Of a stretch of DNA of 64,000 nucleotides, positions 55,832 to 64,000 are shown piece after piece. The DNA comes from Caulobacter endophyticus (GTDB lineage Bacteria; Pseudomonadota; Alphaproteobacteria; Caulobacterales; Caulobacteraceae). Position numbers and translations under genes: made by a program. The notes below the pieces were generated by a model, which searched no databases, had not been told where the DNA came from, and saw only the letters and a program-made list of their open reading frames with translations. The DNA is taken from the NCBI RefSeq assembly GCF_003116815.1, contig NZ_QDKQ01000071.1:186001-250000 (forward strand). Direction: 5' to 3'. Every line of letters begins with the position of its first letter. Position 1 is the stretch's first letter.

Positions 55832-56971
55832 ATGTCGGGACGCTTCAAGGGCTTCAAGCGCTGGATCTTCGCAGGATGCGTCCTCGTGCTGGGGATCGTC
55901 CTGACGGCGGCGTTCTACTGGCGCTACGATATCCTGCGCACGACGCTGGACCCCAAGGTCCCGTTCCAGACCTACGACCCGCCGCCGGCCCCCAACTATG
56001 CCGATCCGGCCGCCTGGGCGCTGCTGCCGCGCGGGGCCACGGGCATGGACCGGGCCGCCGACGTGTTCTTCGTCCATCCGACCACCTTCGACGGCGGCCG
56101 CGACTGGAACGCGCCCTACGACCAACCCAAGGCCGGCCGCTATCTGAACCGCGTGGTGCTGCCCAACTACGCCGCGCCGTTCTCGCGCGTGGGGCGGATC
56201 TTCGCGCCCCATTATCGCCAGGCCAGCCTCTACACCTTCCTGACCCTTCGCGACGACGCCCGCGAGGCGCGCCGCTTCGCCTATGGCGACGTGCGCGAGG
56301 CCTTCCGCGCCTGGCGCGACCACTACGATCAGGGCCGGCCGCTGGTGCTGGTCGGGGTGGAGCAGGGCGGCAGCCTGCTGGCCCGCCTGATCGCCGAGGA
56401 GATTGCGCCCAATCCCGCGCTCAAGGACCGCCTGGCCGGGGTCTACCTGATCGAGACCGCGGTGCCCGCCGACGAGTATGGCCCGGCCGCGCCCGTGCCT
56501 GCCTGCGTCCGCCGCGACGAGGCCGGCTGCGTGGTGGCCTGGGCCTCCCTGACCGACGGCGACTTCCAGAAGGCCCAGGAGTGGCTGGGCCGCTCGCTGA
56601 CCTGGATGGGCGGCGACCAGCTGGAAAACCTCAACGGCCGCAAGCCGCTGTGCGTCAATCCCGTGCTCGGCGCACAGACCGACGAGCGCGCTCAGGCCAG
56701 GCTCAATCTCGGCGCTGTCAACGCCACCGGCCTGGAATGGGGCGCCCGTCCGGCCTTCCTCAAGCGCCAGGTCTGGGCCCAGTGCGAGAACGGCCTGCTG
56801 CACACCGGCCGGCCCAAGTCGGCCTCGCTGCGCGACACCGGCTCCTGGACCGATCGCCGCAAGGTCGACGGCTACAACCTGTTCTGGGCGGATATCGAGG
56901 CGGATGCGGCGGCCAGGGTGGCGGCGCTGGCCAAGCGGGCGCCGCCGGTGATCACGACGCCGAAGGCGTAG
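55832..56971 (+). CDS. Membrane-anchored DUF3089 (alpha/beta-hydrolase-like) protein
   Basis: 379 residues. An N-terminal span (WIFAGCVLVLGIVLTAAFYW) anchors a periplasmic domain with family signatures DVFFVHPTTFDGGRDWNAPYD, RIFAPHYRQASLYTF, and REAFRAWRDHYDQGRPLVLVG. The nucleophile elbow, normally GHSQG, reads GVEQG here: Ser is replaced by Glu177. C-terminal parts (PLCVNPVLG, KVDGYNLFWADIEADAAARV) match the family. It is likely a degenerate or non-hydrolytic member. It follows the thiolase by 32 bp and may be co-transcribed. Confidence 0.8.
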   Translation: MSGRFKGFKRWIFAGCVLVLGIVLTAAFYWRYDILRTTLDPKVPFQTYDPPPAPNYADPAAWALLPRGATGMDRAADVFFVHPTTFDGGRDWNAPYDQPKAGRYLNRVVLPNYAAPFSRVGRIFAPHYRQASLYTFLTLRDDAREARRFAYGDVREAFRAWRDHYDQGRPLVLVGVEQGGSLLARLIAEEIAPNPALKDRLAGVYLIETAVPADEYGPAAPVPACVRRDEAGCVVAWASLTDGDFQKAQEWLGRSLTWMGGDQLENLNGRKPLCVNPVLGAQTDERAQARLNLGAVNATGLEWGARPAFLKRQVWAQCENGLLHTGRPKSASLRDTGSWTDRRKVDGYNLFWADIEADAAARVAALAKRAPPVITTPKA

Positions 56972-57170
56972 GGGTCGACACCGGAAGTCCTGGCCCCGAG
57001 CGGGAGCACCTTGGGGCCGGAGGCGATCTCGCAGCGGAGGCGTCACGCACGATCCTGCCGCTAGCCCTCCAGCCAAGCCGCCGATCCTGCCCCTTGCGTC
57101 AACCGCCCAGCTTGCTTTCCTGCAGCTTCGCCACCAATGCGCGACTTGTCGCCGCTGGGAGGCGAGCATG

Positions 57171-57202
57171 CTTGAACCAAGTCGCAAAAGGTCCACATAA
57201 AT
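57171..57202 (+). promoter_or_regulatory. Sigma32-like heat-shock promoter of lon
   Basis: CTTGAA (57171-57176), 16 bp, then CCACATAAAT (57193-57202), close to the CTTGAA/CCCCAT-T pattern of sigma32 promoters. The leader has a CCGCCC/GGGCGG hairpin at 57212-57229. The rest of the 347-bp gap (56972-57318) shows no gene. Confidence 0.5.
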
Positions 57203-57318
57203 AACGACCATCCGCCCAGTCCCGGGCGGACGGACTGTACGACTCAGGCGCATCGTCTGAAGTGACGGCAGTCCGCATGGCGAGGCGCGGGGTTTGCGCG
57301 CCGGCCGGGAGTGAAAAT

Positions 57319-59718
57319 ATGTCTGAGATCCGTACGCTTCCTGTGTTGCCCCTGCGGGATATCGTTGTGTTCCCGCACATGGTGGTTCCGCTGTTCGTGG
57401 GCCGCGACAAGTCCGTGCGCGCCCTCGAGGAAGTAATGCGCGGGGACAAGCAGATCCTGCTCGTCACCCAGAAGAACAGCGCCGACGACGATCCGGCCCC
57501 GGCCGACATCTATGACGTCGGCGTGATGGCCACCGTTCTGCAGCTGCTGAAACTGCCTGACGGCACCGTCAAGGTGCTGGTCGAGGGCAAGGGCCGCGCC
57601 GCGGTCGTGCGCTTCACCGACCAGGAAGCCTATTACGAGGCCCAGGTCGGCGAGGTCAGCGAGGACCAGGGCGCGGGCCCCGAGGCCGAGGCGCTGTCGC
57701 GCGCGGTCGTCGAGCAGTTCGAGAACTACGTCAAACTCAACAAGAAGGTGCCGCCCGAGGCCCTGGCCGCGATCCCGCAGATCGCCGAGCCGGGCAAGCT
57801 GGCCGACAGCATCGCCGCTCACCTGTCGGTGAAGATCGGCGACAAGCAGCACCTGCTGGAAATCTTCGACGTCACCAAGCGCCTGGAGAAGATCTTCGCC
57901 CTCATGGAAGGCGAGATCTCGGTGCTGCAGGTCGAGAAGAAGATCCGCTCGCGCGTGAAGCGCCAGATGGAGAAGACCCAGCGCGAATACTATCTGAACG
58001 AGCAGATGAAGGCGATCCAGCGCGAGCTGGGCGACCCGGATGACTCGCGCGACGAACTGATCGAGCTCGAGAAGCGCATCAAGAAGACCAAGCTTTCGAA
58101 GGAAGCCCGGGCAAAGGCCGAGGGCGAGCTGAAGAAGCTGCGCAACATGAGCCCGATGTCGGCCGAGAGCACGGTGGTCCGCAACTATCTGGACTGGCTG
58201 CTGTCGATCCCGTGGGGCAAGGCCAAGAGCAAGAAGATCGACCTGGCCGAGAGCGAGGACATTCTCGACGCCGACCACTACGGCCTGGAAAAGGTCAAGG
58301 AGCGGATCCTGGAATACCTGGCCGTGCAGGCCCGGACCAATTCGTTGAAAGGCCCGATCCTGTGCCTCGTCGGCCCTCCGGGCGTCGGCAAGACCTCGCT
58401 GGGCAAGTCCATCGCCAAGGCGACGGGTCGCGAATTCGTGCGCATGAGCCTCGGCGGCGTGCGTGACGAGGCCGAGATCCGCGGTCACCGCCGCACCTAT
58501 ATCGGCTCGATGCCCGGCAAGGTCATCCAGTCGATGAAGAAGGCCAAGACCACCAACGCCTTCGTCCTGCTCGACGAGATCGACAAGATGGGCAGCGACT
58601 ACCGCGGCGATCCCGCCTCGGCCCTGCTCGAAGTGCTCGATCCGTCGCAGAACTCGACCTTCGGCGATCACTACCTGGAGGTCGACTACGACCTGTCGCA
58701 GGTGATGTTCGTCACCACGGCCAACAGCCTGAACATGCCCCAGCCGCTGCTGGACCGCATGGAGATCATCCGCATCCCCGGCTACACCGAGGACGAGAAG
58801 CTGGAGATCGCCAAGCGTCACGTCCTGCCCAAGCTGGCCAAGGATCACGGGCTGAAGGACAGCGAGTTCGTTGTGCCGGACGCGGCCATCCGCGACCTGA
58901 TCCGCTACTACACCCGGGAAGCCGGCGTGCGGTCGCTGGAGCGGGAACTGGGCAACCTGGCCCGCAAGACGGTGCGTGACCTGGCTCGCGAGAAGCTGAC
59001 TAGCATCACCATCGACGACGCGCGCCTGGCCAAGTACGCCGGCGTCAAGAAGTACCGCTACGGCGAGACCGACGAAGTCGACCAGGTCGGCATCGTCACC
59101 GGTCTGGCCTGGACGGAGTTCGGCGGCGACATCCTGACCATCGAAGCCGTGAAGATGCCGGGCAAGGGCCGCATGACGGTCACCGGCAACCTCAAGGAGG
59201 TGATGAAGGAGTCGATCTCGGCGGCCAACAGCTACGTCCGCTCGCGGGCGACGTCGTTCGGCATCAAGCCGCCGATCTTCGAGAAGACCGACGTCCACGT
59301 GCACGTGCCGGACGGCGCCACGCCCAAGGACGGTCCGTCGGCCGGCATCGCCATGGCTCTGGCCATGGTCTCGGTGCTGACCGGCATCCCGATCCGCAAG
59401 GATATCGCCATGACCGGCGAGATCACCCTGCGTGGCCGGGTCACCGCCATCGGGGGTCTGAAGGAGAAGCTGCTGGCGGCCCTTCGTTCGGGCGTCAAAA
59501 CTGTGCTGATCCCGCAGGAAAACGAGAAGGATCTCGTCGACGTGCCGGAAAGCGTGAAGTCGGGCCTGGAGATCATTCCGGTCTCCACGGTCGACGAAGT
59601 GCTGAAGCACGCGCTGGTCGGACCGCTGACTCCGGTCGAGTGGAGCGAATCGGAAGAGCCCCTTTCGGGCCCCGCCAAGGCCGACGACGCCGGGGACGAC
59701 GCCGTTCTTACGCACTAA
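57319..59718 (+). CDS. lon: ATP-dependent protease Lon
   Basis: A 799-residue AAA+ serine protease that degrades misfolded and regulatory proteins (in Caulobacter including DnaA and CcrM). The N-terminal substrate domain (TLPVLPLRDIVVFPHMVVPL) is followed by a coiled-coil stretch (QREYYLNEQMKAIQREL). The ATPase has Walker A GPPGVGKTS (352-360) and Walker B FVLLDEIDKM. The protease domain has Ser674 in KDGPSAGIA and Lys717 in GGLKEKLLAA, the Ser-Lys dyad. ATG 57319 gives the standard start; the frame extends 19 codons upstream. It is followed by a terminator and HU. Confidence 0.97.
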   Translation: MSEIRTLPVLPLRDIVVFPHMVVPLFVGRDKSVRALEEVMRGDKQILLVTQKNSADDDPAPADIYDVGVMATVLQLLKLPDGTVKVLVEGKGRAAVVRFTDQEAYYEAQVGEVSEDQGAGPEAEALSRAVVEQFENYVKLNKKVPPEALAAIPQIAEPGKLADSIAAHLSVKIGDKQHLLEIFDVTKRLEKIFALMEGEISVLQVEKKIRSRVKRQMEKTQREYYLNEQMKAIQRELGDPDDSRDELIELEKRIKKTKLSKEARAKAEGELKKLRNMSPMSAESTVVRNYLDWLLSIPWGKAKSKKIDLAESEDILDADHYGLEKVKERILEYLAVQARTNSLKGPILCLVGPPGVGKTSLGKSIAKATGREFVRMSLGGVRDEAEIRGHRRTYIGSMPGKVIQSMKKAKTTNAFVLLDEIDKMGSDYRGDPASALLEVLDPSQNSTFGDHYLEVDYDLSQVMFVTTANSLNMPQPLLDRMEIIRIPGYTEDEKLEIAKRHVLPKLAKDHGLKDSEFVVPDAAIRDLIRYYTREAGVRSLERELGNLARKTVRDLAREKLTSITIDDARLAKYAGVKKYRYGETDEVDQVGIVTGLAWTEFGGDILTIEAVKMPGKGRMTVTGNLKEVMKESISAANSYVRSRATSFGIKPPIFEKTDVHVHVPDGATPKDGPSAGIAMALAMVSVLTGIPIRKDIAMTGEITLRGRVTAIGGLKEKLLAALRSGVKTVLIPQENEKDLVDVPESVKSGLEIIPVSTVDEVLKHALVGPLTPVEWSESEEPLSGPAKADDAGDDAVLTH

Positions 59719-59742
59719 CAGTAACTTATTGTTGATAAGTAG

Positions 59743-59776
59743 GGCGGCGCGGGATCTTTCCGCGCCGCCTTCGTTT
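59743..59776 (+). terminator. Terminator after lon
   Basis: GGCGGCGCGG (59743-59752), 7-base loop, CCGCGCCGCC (59760-59769), then TTCGTTT. The T-run is weak. Confidence 0.65.
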
Positions 59777-59864
59777 GACGGGGCTTGCGAAGCCCGCATA
59801 CTTCCACGCGAGCGAAGCGGCGTAAGCTGTTGCAGCGCCGCCGCTTATTGGCTGGGAGACAAAA

Positions 59865-60143
59865 ATGACCACGAAAGCCGAACTCGTCACGGCGATCGCC
59901 GAAAAGGCGGGCATCAACAAGAACCAGGCGAAGGACGCCCTGGAAGCTTTCATCGACACCGTGACCACTTCGCTGAAGTCGGGCTCGGACGTGCGTCTGG
60001 TGGGCTTCGGCACCTTCAAGGCCGTGACCCGGGCCGCCGGCACCGCGCGCAACCCGCGCACCGGCGAGACCGTCGAGCGTCCGGCCTCGAAGACCGCCCG
60101 CTTCCAGGTCGGTGAAGGCCTGAAGACCACCCTGAACGGCTGA
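59865..60143 (+). CDS. hupB: DNA-binding protein HU
   Basis: 92 residues, a histone-like DNA-bending homodimer. MTTKAELVTAIAEKAGINKN starts the helical dimer part; RLVGFGTFKAV and the DNA arm RNPRTGETVERPAS are the HU signature. It stands just after lon, the common order in proteobacteria, with its own ribosome site (GGGAG) and terminator. HU rather than IHF is favoured by the absence of IHF-specific arm residues. Confidence 0.95.
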   Translation: MTTKAELVTAIAEKAGINKNQAKDALEAFIDTVTTSLKSGSDVRLVGFGTFKAVTRAAGTARNPRTGETVERPASKTARFQVGEGLKTTLNG

Positions 60144-60162
60144 TCCCGTTTCGGTTTCTAAG

Positions 60163-60194
60163 GGGCGGGGCGTTGGATGACGGCCCGCCCTTTT
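60163..60194 (+). terminator. Terminator after the HU gene
   Basis: GGGCGGG (60163-60169) pairs with CCCGCCC (60184-60190), followed by TTTT; the loop is 14 bases. Confidence 0.75.
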
Positions 60195-60249
60195 CTATGC
60201 GCGCTTCCCATGCGGCCCGACTGCGGCTAGAAGGCGCGACCCTGCGAAG

Positions 60250-60324
60250 GGGCGGTTAGCTCAGCGGTAGAGCGTCTCGTTTACACCGAGAGGGTCGGGG
60301 GTTCGATCCCCTCACCGCCCACCA
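60250..60324 (+). tRNA. tRNA-Val (anticodon UAC)
   Basis: A 75-nt cloverleaf: acceptor GGGCGGT with ACCGCCC, D-arm with AGCTCAGCGGTAGAGC, anticodon stem TCTCG/CGAGA with loop TTTACAC (anticodon TAC), T-arm GGGGGTTCGATCCCC, and encoded ACCA end. Confidence 0.97.
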
Positions 60325-60409
60325 GGATCCTTAAAGGCCAATGCTGACACCAGGCTGTCAGCGGACCTTCGGCAGTCTCCCCAGCATTGGACGCCAAAGG
60401 GAGATCGCC

Positions 60410-60778
60410 ATGTCCGTCAAGGGAAGCTGCCATTGCGGCGCCACCCAGTTCCAGGTCGAGACCGCGCCGACCGAGCTGACCAGTTGCAACTGCTCGTTCT
60501 GCTCCAAGCGCGGCGCGCTGGTCGCCTACTACACGCCGGAGACCTTCAGGCTGCTGACCGCGCGCGACCGGGTTTCGACCTATCAGTGGGGCGGTTACAT
60601 GGGCTCGCACCATCACTGCGCCATCTGCGGCTGCGGGACCTACAGCGAGTTCCCCGACTTCAGCACCGGCGTGGCCGACTACGACAACCCGCGTGTCAGC
60701 ATCAATGTGCGGCTGCTGAACGACTTCGACCTGTCGCCGCTGCCGGTGACCTATCTGAACGGCCGCGACGATTGGTGA
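60410..60778 (+). CDS. GFA-family (CENP-V/GFA) zinc protein
   Basis: 122 residues of the glutathione-dependent formaldehyde-activating-like fold. Zinc ligands: SCHCGATQFQVE near residue 6, CNCSFCSKRGAL near 30 and CAICGCGTYSEFP near 65, the full CxC/CxxC set. Real formaldehyde activity is known for few members, so the function is unclear. ATG 60410 follows AGGGAGA. Convergent with the glycosyltransferase gene, 4 bp apart. Confidence 0.88.
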   Translation: MSVKGSCHCGATQFQVETAPTELTSCNCSFCSKRGALVAYYTPETFRLLTARDRVSTYQWGGYMGSHHHCAICGCGTYSEFPDFSTGVADYDNPRVSINVRLLNDFDLSPLPVTYLNGRDDW

Positions 60779-60782
60779 GCGG

Positions 60783-62033
60783 CTAAACCAGCGTCTCCAG
60801 CGCCTGGGCGGCGTGGCGCTCCTCGGCGTCGCGGGAGATCCCGTCGCCCAGGGCCTTGGCCGCTTGGCGGTAGGTCGGATCGTCGAGCAGGCGGGTCAGC
60901 GCCTCGGCGATGCGGTCGGGAGAGGCGTCGGGCGCCAGGGTGATGGCCGCGCCGCGGTGGGCGGCGCGCATGGCGTTGTCGTTCTGGTCGCGGCCCATCG
61001 GCAGGCACAGCAGCGGAACCCCGGCCATCAGCGGCCGCAACACCGAGCCGTGGCCGGCGTGGGTGACGATGGCGGCGGCGTCTTTCAACACCTCGCCGTG
61101 AGGGGCGCTGCGCACGATCTTCACGTGGGCCGGCGCCTCGAACTGCGCCGGATCCAGCGTTGGACCGGTGGTCACCAGCGCGCGAACGGGCAGGCTGGAC
61201 AGGGCTGCGATGACGTTGCGCAGCGTCGCCTCCTGCGCCTGGTAGAGGCTGGAGAACGACACCAGCACCAGCGGCGCGTCGCCCTGCGGCAGCGGCGCGG
61301 GCTCCACCCAGGCCGGATCGGCCAGGTATGGGCCGACATGGGAGAACGGAGCAGGCAGGGGATCGGGCGCGAAGTCGAAGGCCGGGCTGGTCGCCAGCAG
61401 GATGGCGTCGGCGGCGTCGAACTGGGCGAAGAGATCGTCCAGCGCCGGCAGGCCATGCTCGGCGCGGGCGGCGTTCAGCGCCGGCAGGCCTGATTGGAAC
61501 AGGCCCCGGGCCATTTGGGCGACCATGGCGTGCATGGCCCGCTCCTGATCGTCGGCCGCCGGGGCCATGCCGGCCCCGAACGGCGGCGCGCCGGGCAGGT
61601 TGGGCAGCGACCAGATATTGGCCGAAAGCAGGGCGAGCTTCGTTCCCCGCGTCTGGGCGGCGACCATCACGCCCAGCAGCAGTTCCTGGGTCACGACCAC
61701 GTCGGCCGGGAAATCGTCCAGGGCGTCGAGCGTGTCGCGGGCATAGGCGCCGGCGGGGCCGGTCATCACCCGTTCGAGCAGACGCTCTATGACGGCCATC
61801 GGATTGTCGGCCTCGAAGTCGCGCAGACGATCGTCGTCGCGGGTCTTGCCGGTCTGGAACGGCGCGGTCGTCCAGGGACGGAACGGAACGCCCAGGGCCT
61901 GGGCGTCGGCGGCGTTGGCCGGATCGCTGATCGCCAGCACCTCGTGGCCGCGCGCGATCATGTCGGCGGCGACCATCAGCAGCGGCTGCACATGACCGCC
62001 GCCTTCCCAGGTAGTGAACAGAAAACGCGCCAT
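60783..62033 (-). CDS. GT1-family (MGT-type) glycosyltransferase
   Basis: 416 residues, GT-B fold. N-terminal FLFTTWEGGGHVQPLLMVAADMI is the MGT/UGT start. The C-terminal nucleotide-sugar site has LKDAAAIVTHAGHGSVLRPLMAGVPLLCLP and GRDQNDNAMRA (PSPG-like). Such enzymes glycosylate small lipophilic acceptors such as macrolides, carotenoids or flavonoids; the donor and acceptor are unknown here. It is divergent from the next glycosyltransferase, sharing a 210-bp upstream region. Confidence 0.87.
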   Translation of the reverse strand: MARFLFTTWEGGGHVQPLLMVAADMIARGHEVLAISDPANAADAQALGVPFRPWTTAPFQTGKTRDDDRLRDFEADNPMAVIERLLERVMTGPAGAYARDTLDALDDFPADVVVTQELLLGVMVAAQTRGTKLALLSANIWSLPNLPGAPPFGAGMAPAADDQERAMHAMVAQMARGLFQSGLPALNAARAEHGLPALDDLFAQFDAADAILLATSPAFDFAPDPLPAPFSHVGPYLADPAWVEPAPLPQGDAPLVLVSFSSLYQAQEATLRNVIAALSSLPVRALVTTGPTLDPAQFEAPAHVKIVRSAPHGEVLKDAAAIVTHAGHGSVLRPLMAGVPLLCLPMGRDQNDNAMRAAHRGAAITLAPDASPDRIAEALTRLLDDPTYRQAAKALGDGISRDAEERHAAQALETLV

Positions 62034-62243
62034 GTCGGATACCCCCGTTGGCTCCTCCTACGACGCGGGAGCCGATCAATCCAGGGAACCGAAATATGGT
62101 TTTTGCGCCGGTGCGCGACGCGACGTAGGGTGGCGTCACGCGGCTGGACAACGGTCCAGCTTCGGAGGAACCTCCCGCCGCCCGAGCACCTTATGGCTTG
62201 GCGGCCGCGTAAGACGGCTCCCTCTGCAGTAGCGAGGTACGGC

Positions 62244-63467
62244 GTGATCGATTTGCTGCCCTCTTCTCCGCCGAGCCCCGACGCCGGCGCGCCGCAGGAC
62301 CAGATTCGATCAAAACCAGGCCGGCCGGCCCGTCTCGTCGATACGACGATGCTGTATGCGCCGCGCAGCGGCGGGGTGCGGCGCTATCTGAACGCCAAGC
62401 GCGCCTGGCTGGCCGAAAATCGGCCCGGCGTGCGCCACACCCTGGTGGTGCCAGGGCCGCGCGATGCTCATGACGGCCACGGACGGGTGTCGATCTACGC
62501 CGCGCCGCTGCCGTTCGGCGACGGCTATCGCTGGCCGATCGGCAAGACCAGCTGGATGGAGCGGCTGATCCGCCAGCGTCCCGACGTCATCGAAGCCGGC
62601 GATCCCTATACGCCGGGCCTGGCCGCGCTGAAGGCGGGCGACGCTCTGGGCGTGCCGGTCGTCGGATTCTGCCATACCGATCTGGGGGCCCTGGCGGCGC
62701 TGCACATCGGTGAATGGGCGGAAAAGCCGGTCCAGAAGCGCTGGGCGGCGATCTACCGCCAGTTCGACCAGGCCGTGGCCCCCAGCCATTTCATCGCCGG
62801 TCGCCTGGTTGAAGCGGGAGTTCGCGACGCCATCGGCCTGCCGCTGGGTGTCGACGTAGACACCTTTCATCCCGCGCGTGGGGATCGCGCGGCCCTGCGC
62901 AAGCGCCTGGGACTGACAGATCGCCACCGGATCCTCGTCTTCGCCGGCCGTCCGGCGCGGGAAAAGAAGCTCGACGTGCTGGTCGACGCGGTCGAGCGGC
63001 TGGGCGAGCCCTACGTGCTGCTGCTGATCGGGGCCGGCGCTGGCGCGCGGGCCAGCGATCAGGTGATCGCCATGGACTATCAGCGCGATCCCGAAGCCCT
63101 GGCCGCGATCCTGGCCGGCTGCGACGCCTTCGTTCACGCCAATGACAACGAGCCTTTCGGCCTGATCGTGCTGGAAGCCATGGCCTGCGGCCTGCCGGTG
63201 GTCGGGGTGGCGGCCGGCGGCGTGGCCGAAAGCGTCGACGAGGAGGTTGGGGTGCTGGCCTCGGCTTCGGAAGGCGGCGTGTTCGCCGAAGCGATCGAGG
63301 CGCTGTTCGCCCGCGACATGGCCGCCCTGGGCCGCGCCGCGCGGCTGCGGGCCGAAACCCGCCACGGGTGGACGCCGGTGTTCCAGCGCCTGACCGAAAT
63401 CTATGCCCGCCTCAGCGGAGCGCGGGCCTTTCTCGGCGAAGCGGCCGTCGCGGCCGCCTCGCACTAG
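62244..63467 (+). CDS. GT4-family glycosyltransferase
   Basis: 407 residues, GT-B fold. RPARLVDTTMLYAPRSGGVRRYLN at the N-terminus is the acceptor-side glycine loop; the donor side has ILVFAGRPAREKKLDVLVDA and the E-x7-E motif in NEPFGLIVLEAMACGLPVVG. GTG 62244 was chosen (GAGG six bases upstream; family sequence starts soon after); ATG 62193 would add 17 residues. The frame runs far upstream but only as antisense of the preceding gene. Probably a polysaccharide or glycolipid mannosyl/glucosyltransferase. Confidence 0.83.
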   Translation: MIDLLPSSPPSPDAGAPQDQIRSKPGRPARLVDTTMLYAPRSGGVRRYLNAKRAWLAENRPGVRHTLVVPGPRDAHDGHGRVSIYAAPLPFGDGYRWPIGKTSWMERLIRQRPDVIEAGDPYTPGLAALKAGDALGVPVVGFCHTDLGALAALHIGEWAEKPVQKRWAAIYRQFDQAVAPSHFIAGRLVEAGVRDAIGLPLGVDVDTFHPARGDRAALRKRLGLTDRHRILVFAGRPAREKKLDVLVDAVERLGEPYVLLLIGAGAGARASDQVIAMDYQRDPEALAAILAGCDAFVHANDNEPFGLIVLEAMACGLPVVGVAAGGVAESVDEEVGVLASASEGGVFAEAIEALFARDMAALGRAARLRAETRHGWTPVFQRLTEIYARLSGARAFLGEAAVAAASH

Positions 63468-63482
63468 AGAATAAAGAGAACC

Positions 63483-64000
63483 TCAGGCGGCGCGGCGAAG
63501 TTCGTCGCGCAGGCCTGCAAGAATCTCATAGCTGCGCAGGCGCGCGGCGTGGTCATGAATCTGCGAGGCGGCCATCACCTCGTCGGCGCCGGTGGCCTCG
63601 ATCACCGCGCGCAGCTTGTCGGCCACGGTCGCGGGCGAGCCGATCGCCGAATAGCGGAAGGTGTTGTTCACGCCGGCCAGCTCGGCGGGCGAGGCGATGG
63701 CGGTGATGTCGTCGACCGGCGGCGGCAGCAGGCCGGGGTTGCCACGGCGCAGGGCCAGAAACTGCTGCTGGGTTGAGGTGTGCAGGCGCTGGGCCTCCTC
63801 GTCGGTGTCGGCGGCGCAGACCCCGATGCAGATCATGAAGTAGGGCTTGTCGAGCTGGGCCGACGGGCGGAAGCCGCGGCGATAGACCTCGACGGCCTGC
63901 ATCAGCTGTTCCGGCGCGAAGTGGGCGGCGAAGGCGTAGGGCAGGCCCAGGGCCGCGGCCAGCTGGGCGCCGTAGGTGCTGGAGCCCAGCAGCCACAGCG
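63483..64000 (-). CDS. LLM-class flavin-dependent oxidoreductase, 3' part (runs off the right edge)
   Basis: The C-terminal ~172 residues of a luciferase-like monooxygenase. LWLLGSSTYGAQLAAALGLP, then YAFAAHFAPEQL, YRRGFRPSAQLDKPYFMICI and GSPATVADKLRAVIEATGADEVM are hallmarks of the bacterial LLM family using FMN. The N-terminus lies beyond 64000. Ends 15 bp from the GT4 gene, convergent. Confidence 0.87.
   Translation of the reverse strand, partial: LWLLGSSTYGAQLAAALGLPYAFAAHFAPEQLMQAVEVYRRGFRPSAQLDKPYFMICIGVCAADTDEEAQRLHTSTQQQFLALRRGNPGLLPPPVDDITAIASPAELAGVNNTFRYSAIGSPATVADKLRAVIEATGADEVMAASQIHDHAARLRSYEILAGLRDELRRAA

Noticed and set aside
60281..60616. Minus-strand frame ending GGEGIEPPTLSV over the tRNA
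   Set aside because: The C-terminus is the well-known spurious translation of a tRNA complement; the rest is antisense to the GFA gene.
61494..62243. N-terminal extension of the GT4 glycosyltransferase by up to 250 residues
   Set aside because: The extension is antisense to the neighbouring glycosyltransferase and has no domain-like sequence; the catalytic domain begins just after the GTG at 62244.

Overview
This 64 kb window is high-GC DNA from an alphaproteobacterium close to Caulobacter (Caulobacteraceae). The basis is gene content and style: a secreted GH2/GH51 sugar locus with an AraD1-type dehydratase, a nasTS-regulated assimilatory nitrate cluster, lon followed by an HU gene and a tRNA, many GC-rich palindromic intergenic repeats, and GTG/TTG starts. 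Species assignment is inference. No prophage, transposase, integrase or CRISPR array was seen.

Layout. 1-11192: 3' part of a giant glycine-rich autotransporter with about 49 repeats, followed by a DedA membrane protein and a DUF2188 protein. 12370-22480: pentose/galactoside locus with a secreted GH2 glycosidase, secreted aldose 1-epimerase, FucP-type transporter, AraD1-type dehydratase, FadR-subfamily GntR regulator and secreted GH51 arabinofuranosidase. Five copies of one FadR-type operator tie these genes into a probable regulon. A candidate small RNA under a LacI-type operator lies between the GH2 and galM genes. 22545-27041: class A penicillin-binding protein, then modBA divergent from modE across a clear ModE box, with no modC beside them. 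27192-36728: nasT-nasS, an ANTAR-type leader, narK, nirB, nirD, nasA and cobA, a complete nitrate-to-ammonium set. 36733-40736: opgH, metC and a secreted protein of unknown role.

40749-41618 is gene-free and holds palindromic repeats plus an inverted copy (about 90% identical by eye) of a roughly 520 bp structured repeat also found at 19960-20483. 41653-43589 is a candidate peptide-modification locus: two tandem DUF1843/GDL-motif peptides of 57 and 58 residues and a radical SAM/SPASM enzyme. 43824-48942: sseA, cysK, a 94-aa unknown, cfa and phrB. 49020-52322: kdsA, hldD and a flavin monooxygenase. 52410-56971: a ketoacyl-synthase-like/OB-fold protein and a thiolase separated by an opposing vapBC module, then a DUF3089 protein lacking its nucleophilic serine. 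57171-60324: lon with a sigma32-like promoter, HU and tRNA-Val. 60410-64000: a GFA-family protein, two glycosyltransferases and the 3' part of a flavin-dependent LLM oxidoreductase that runs off the right edge.

All calls come from reading sequence and recalled family features. No database search, folding program or alignment program was run.
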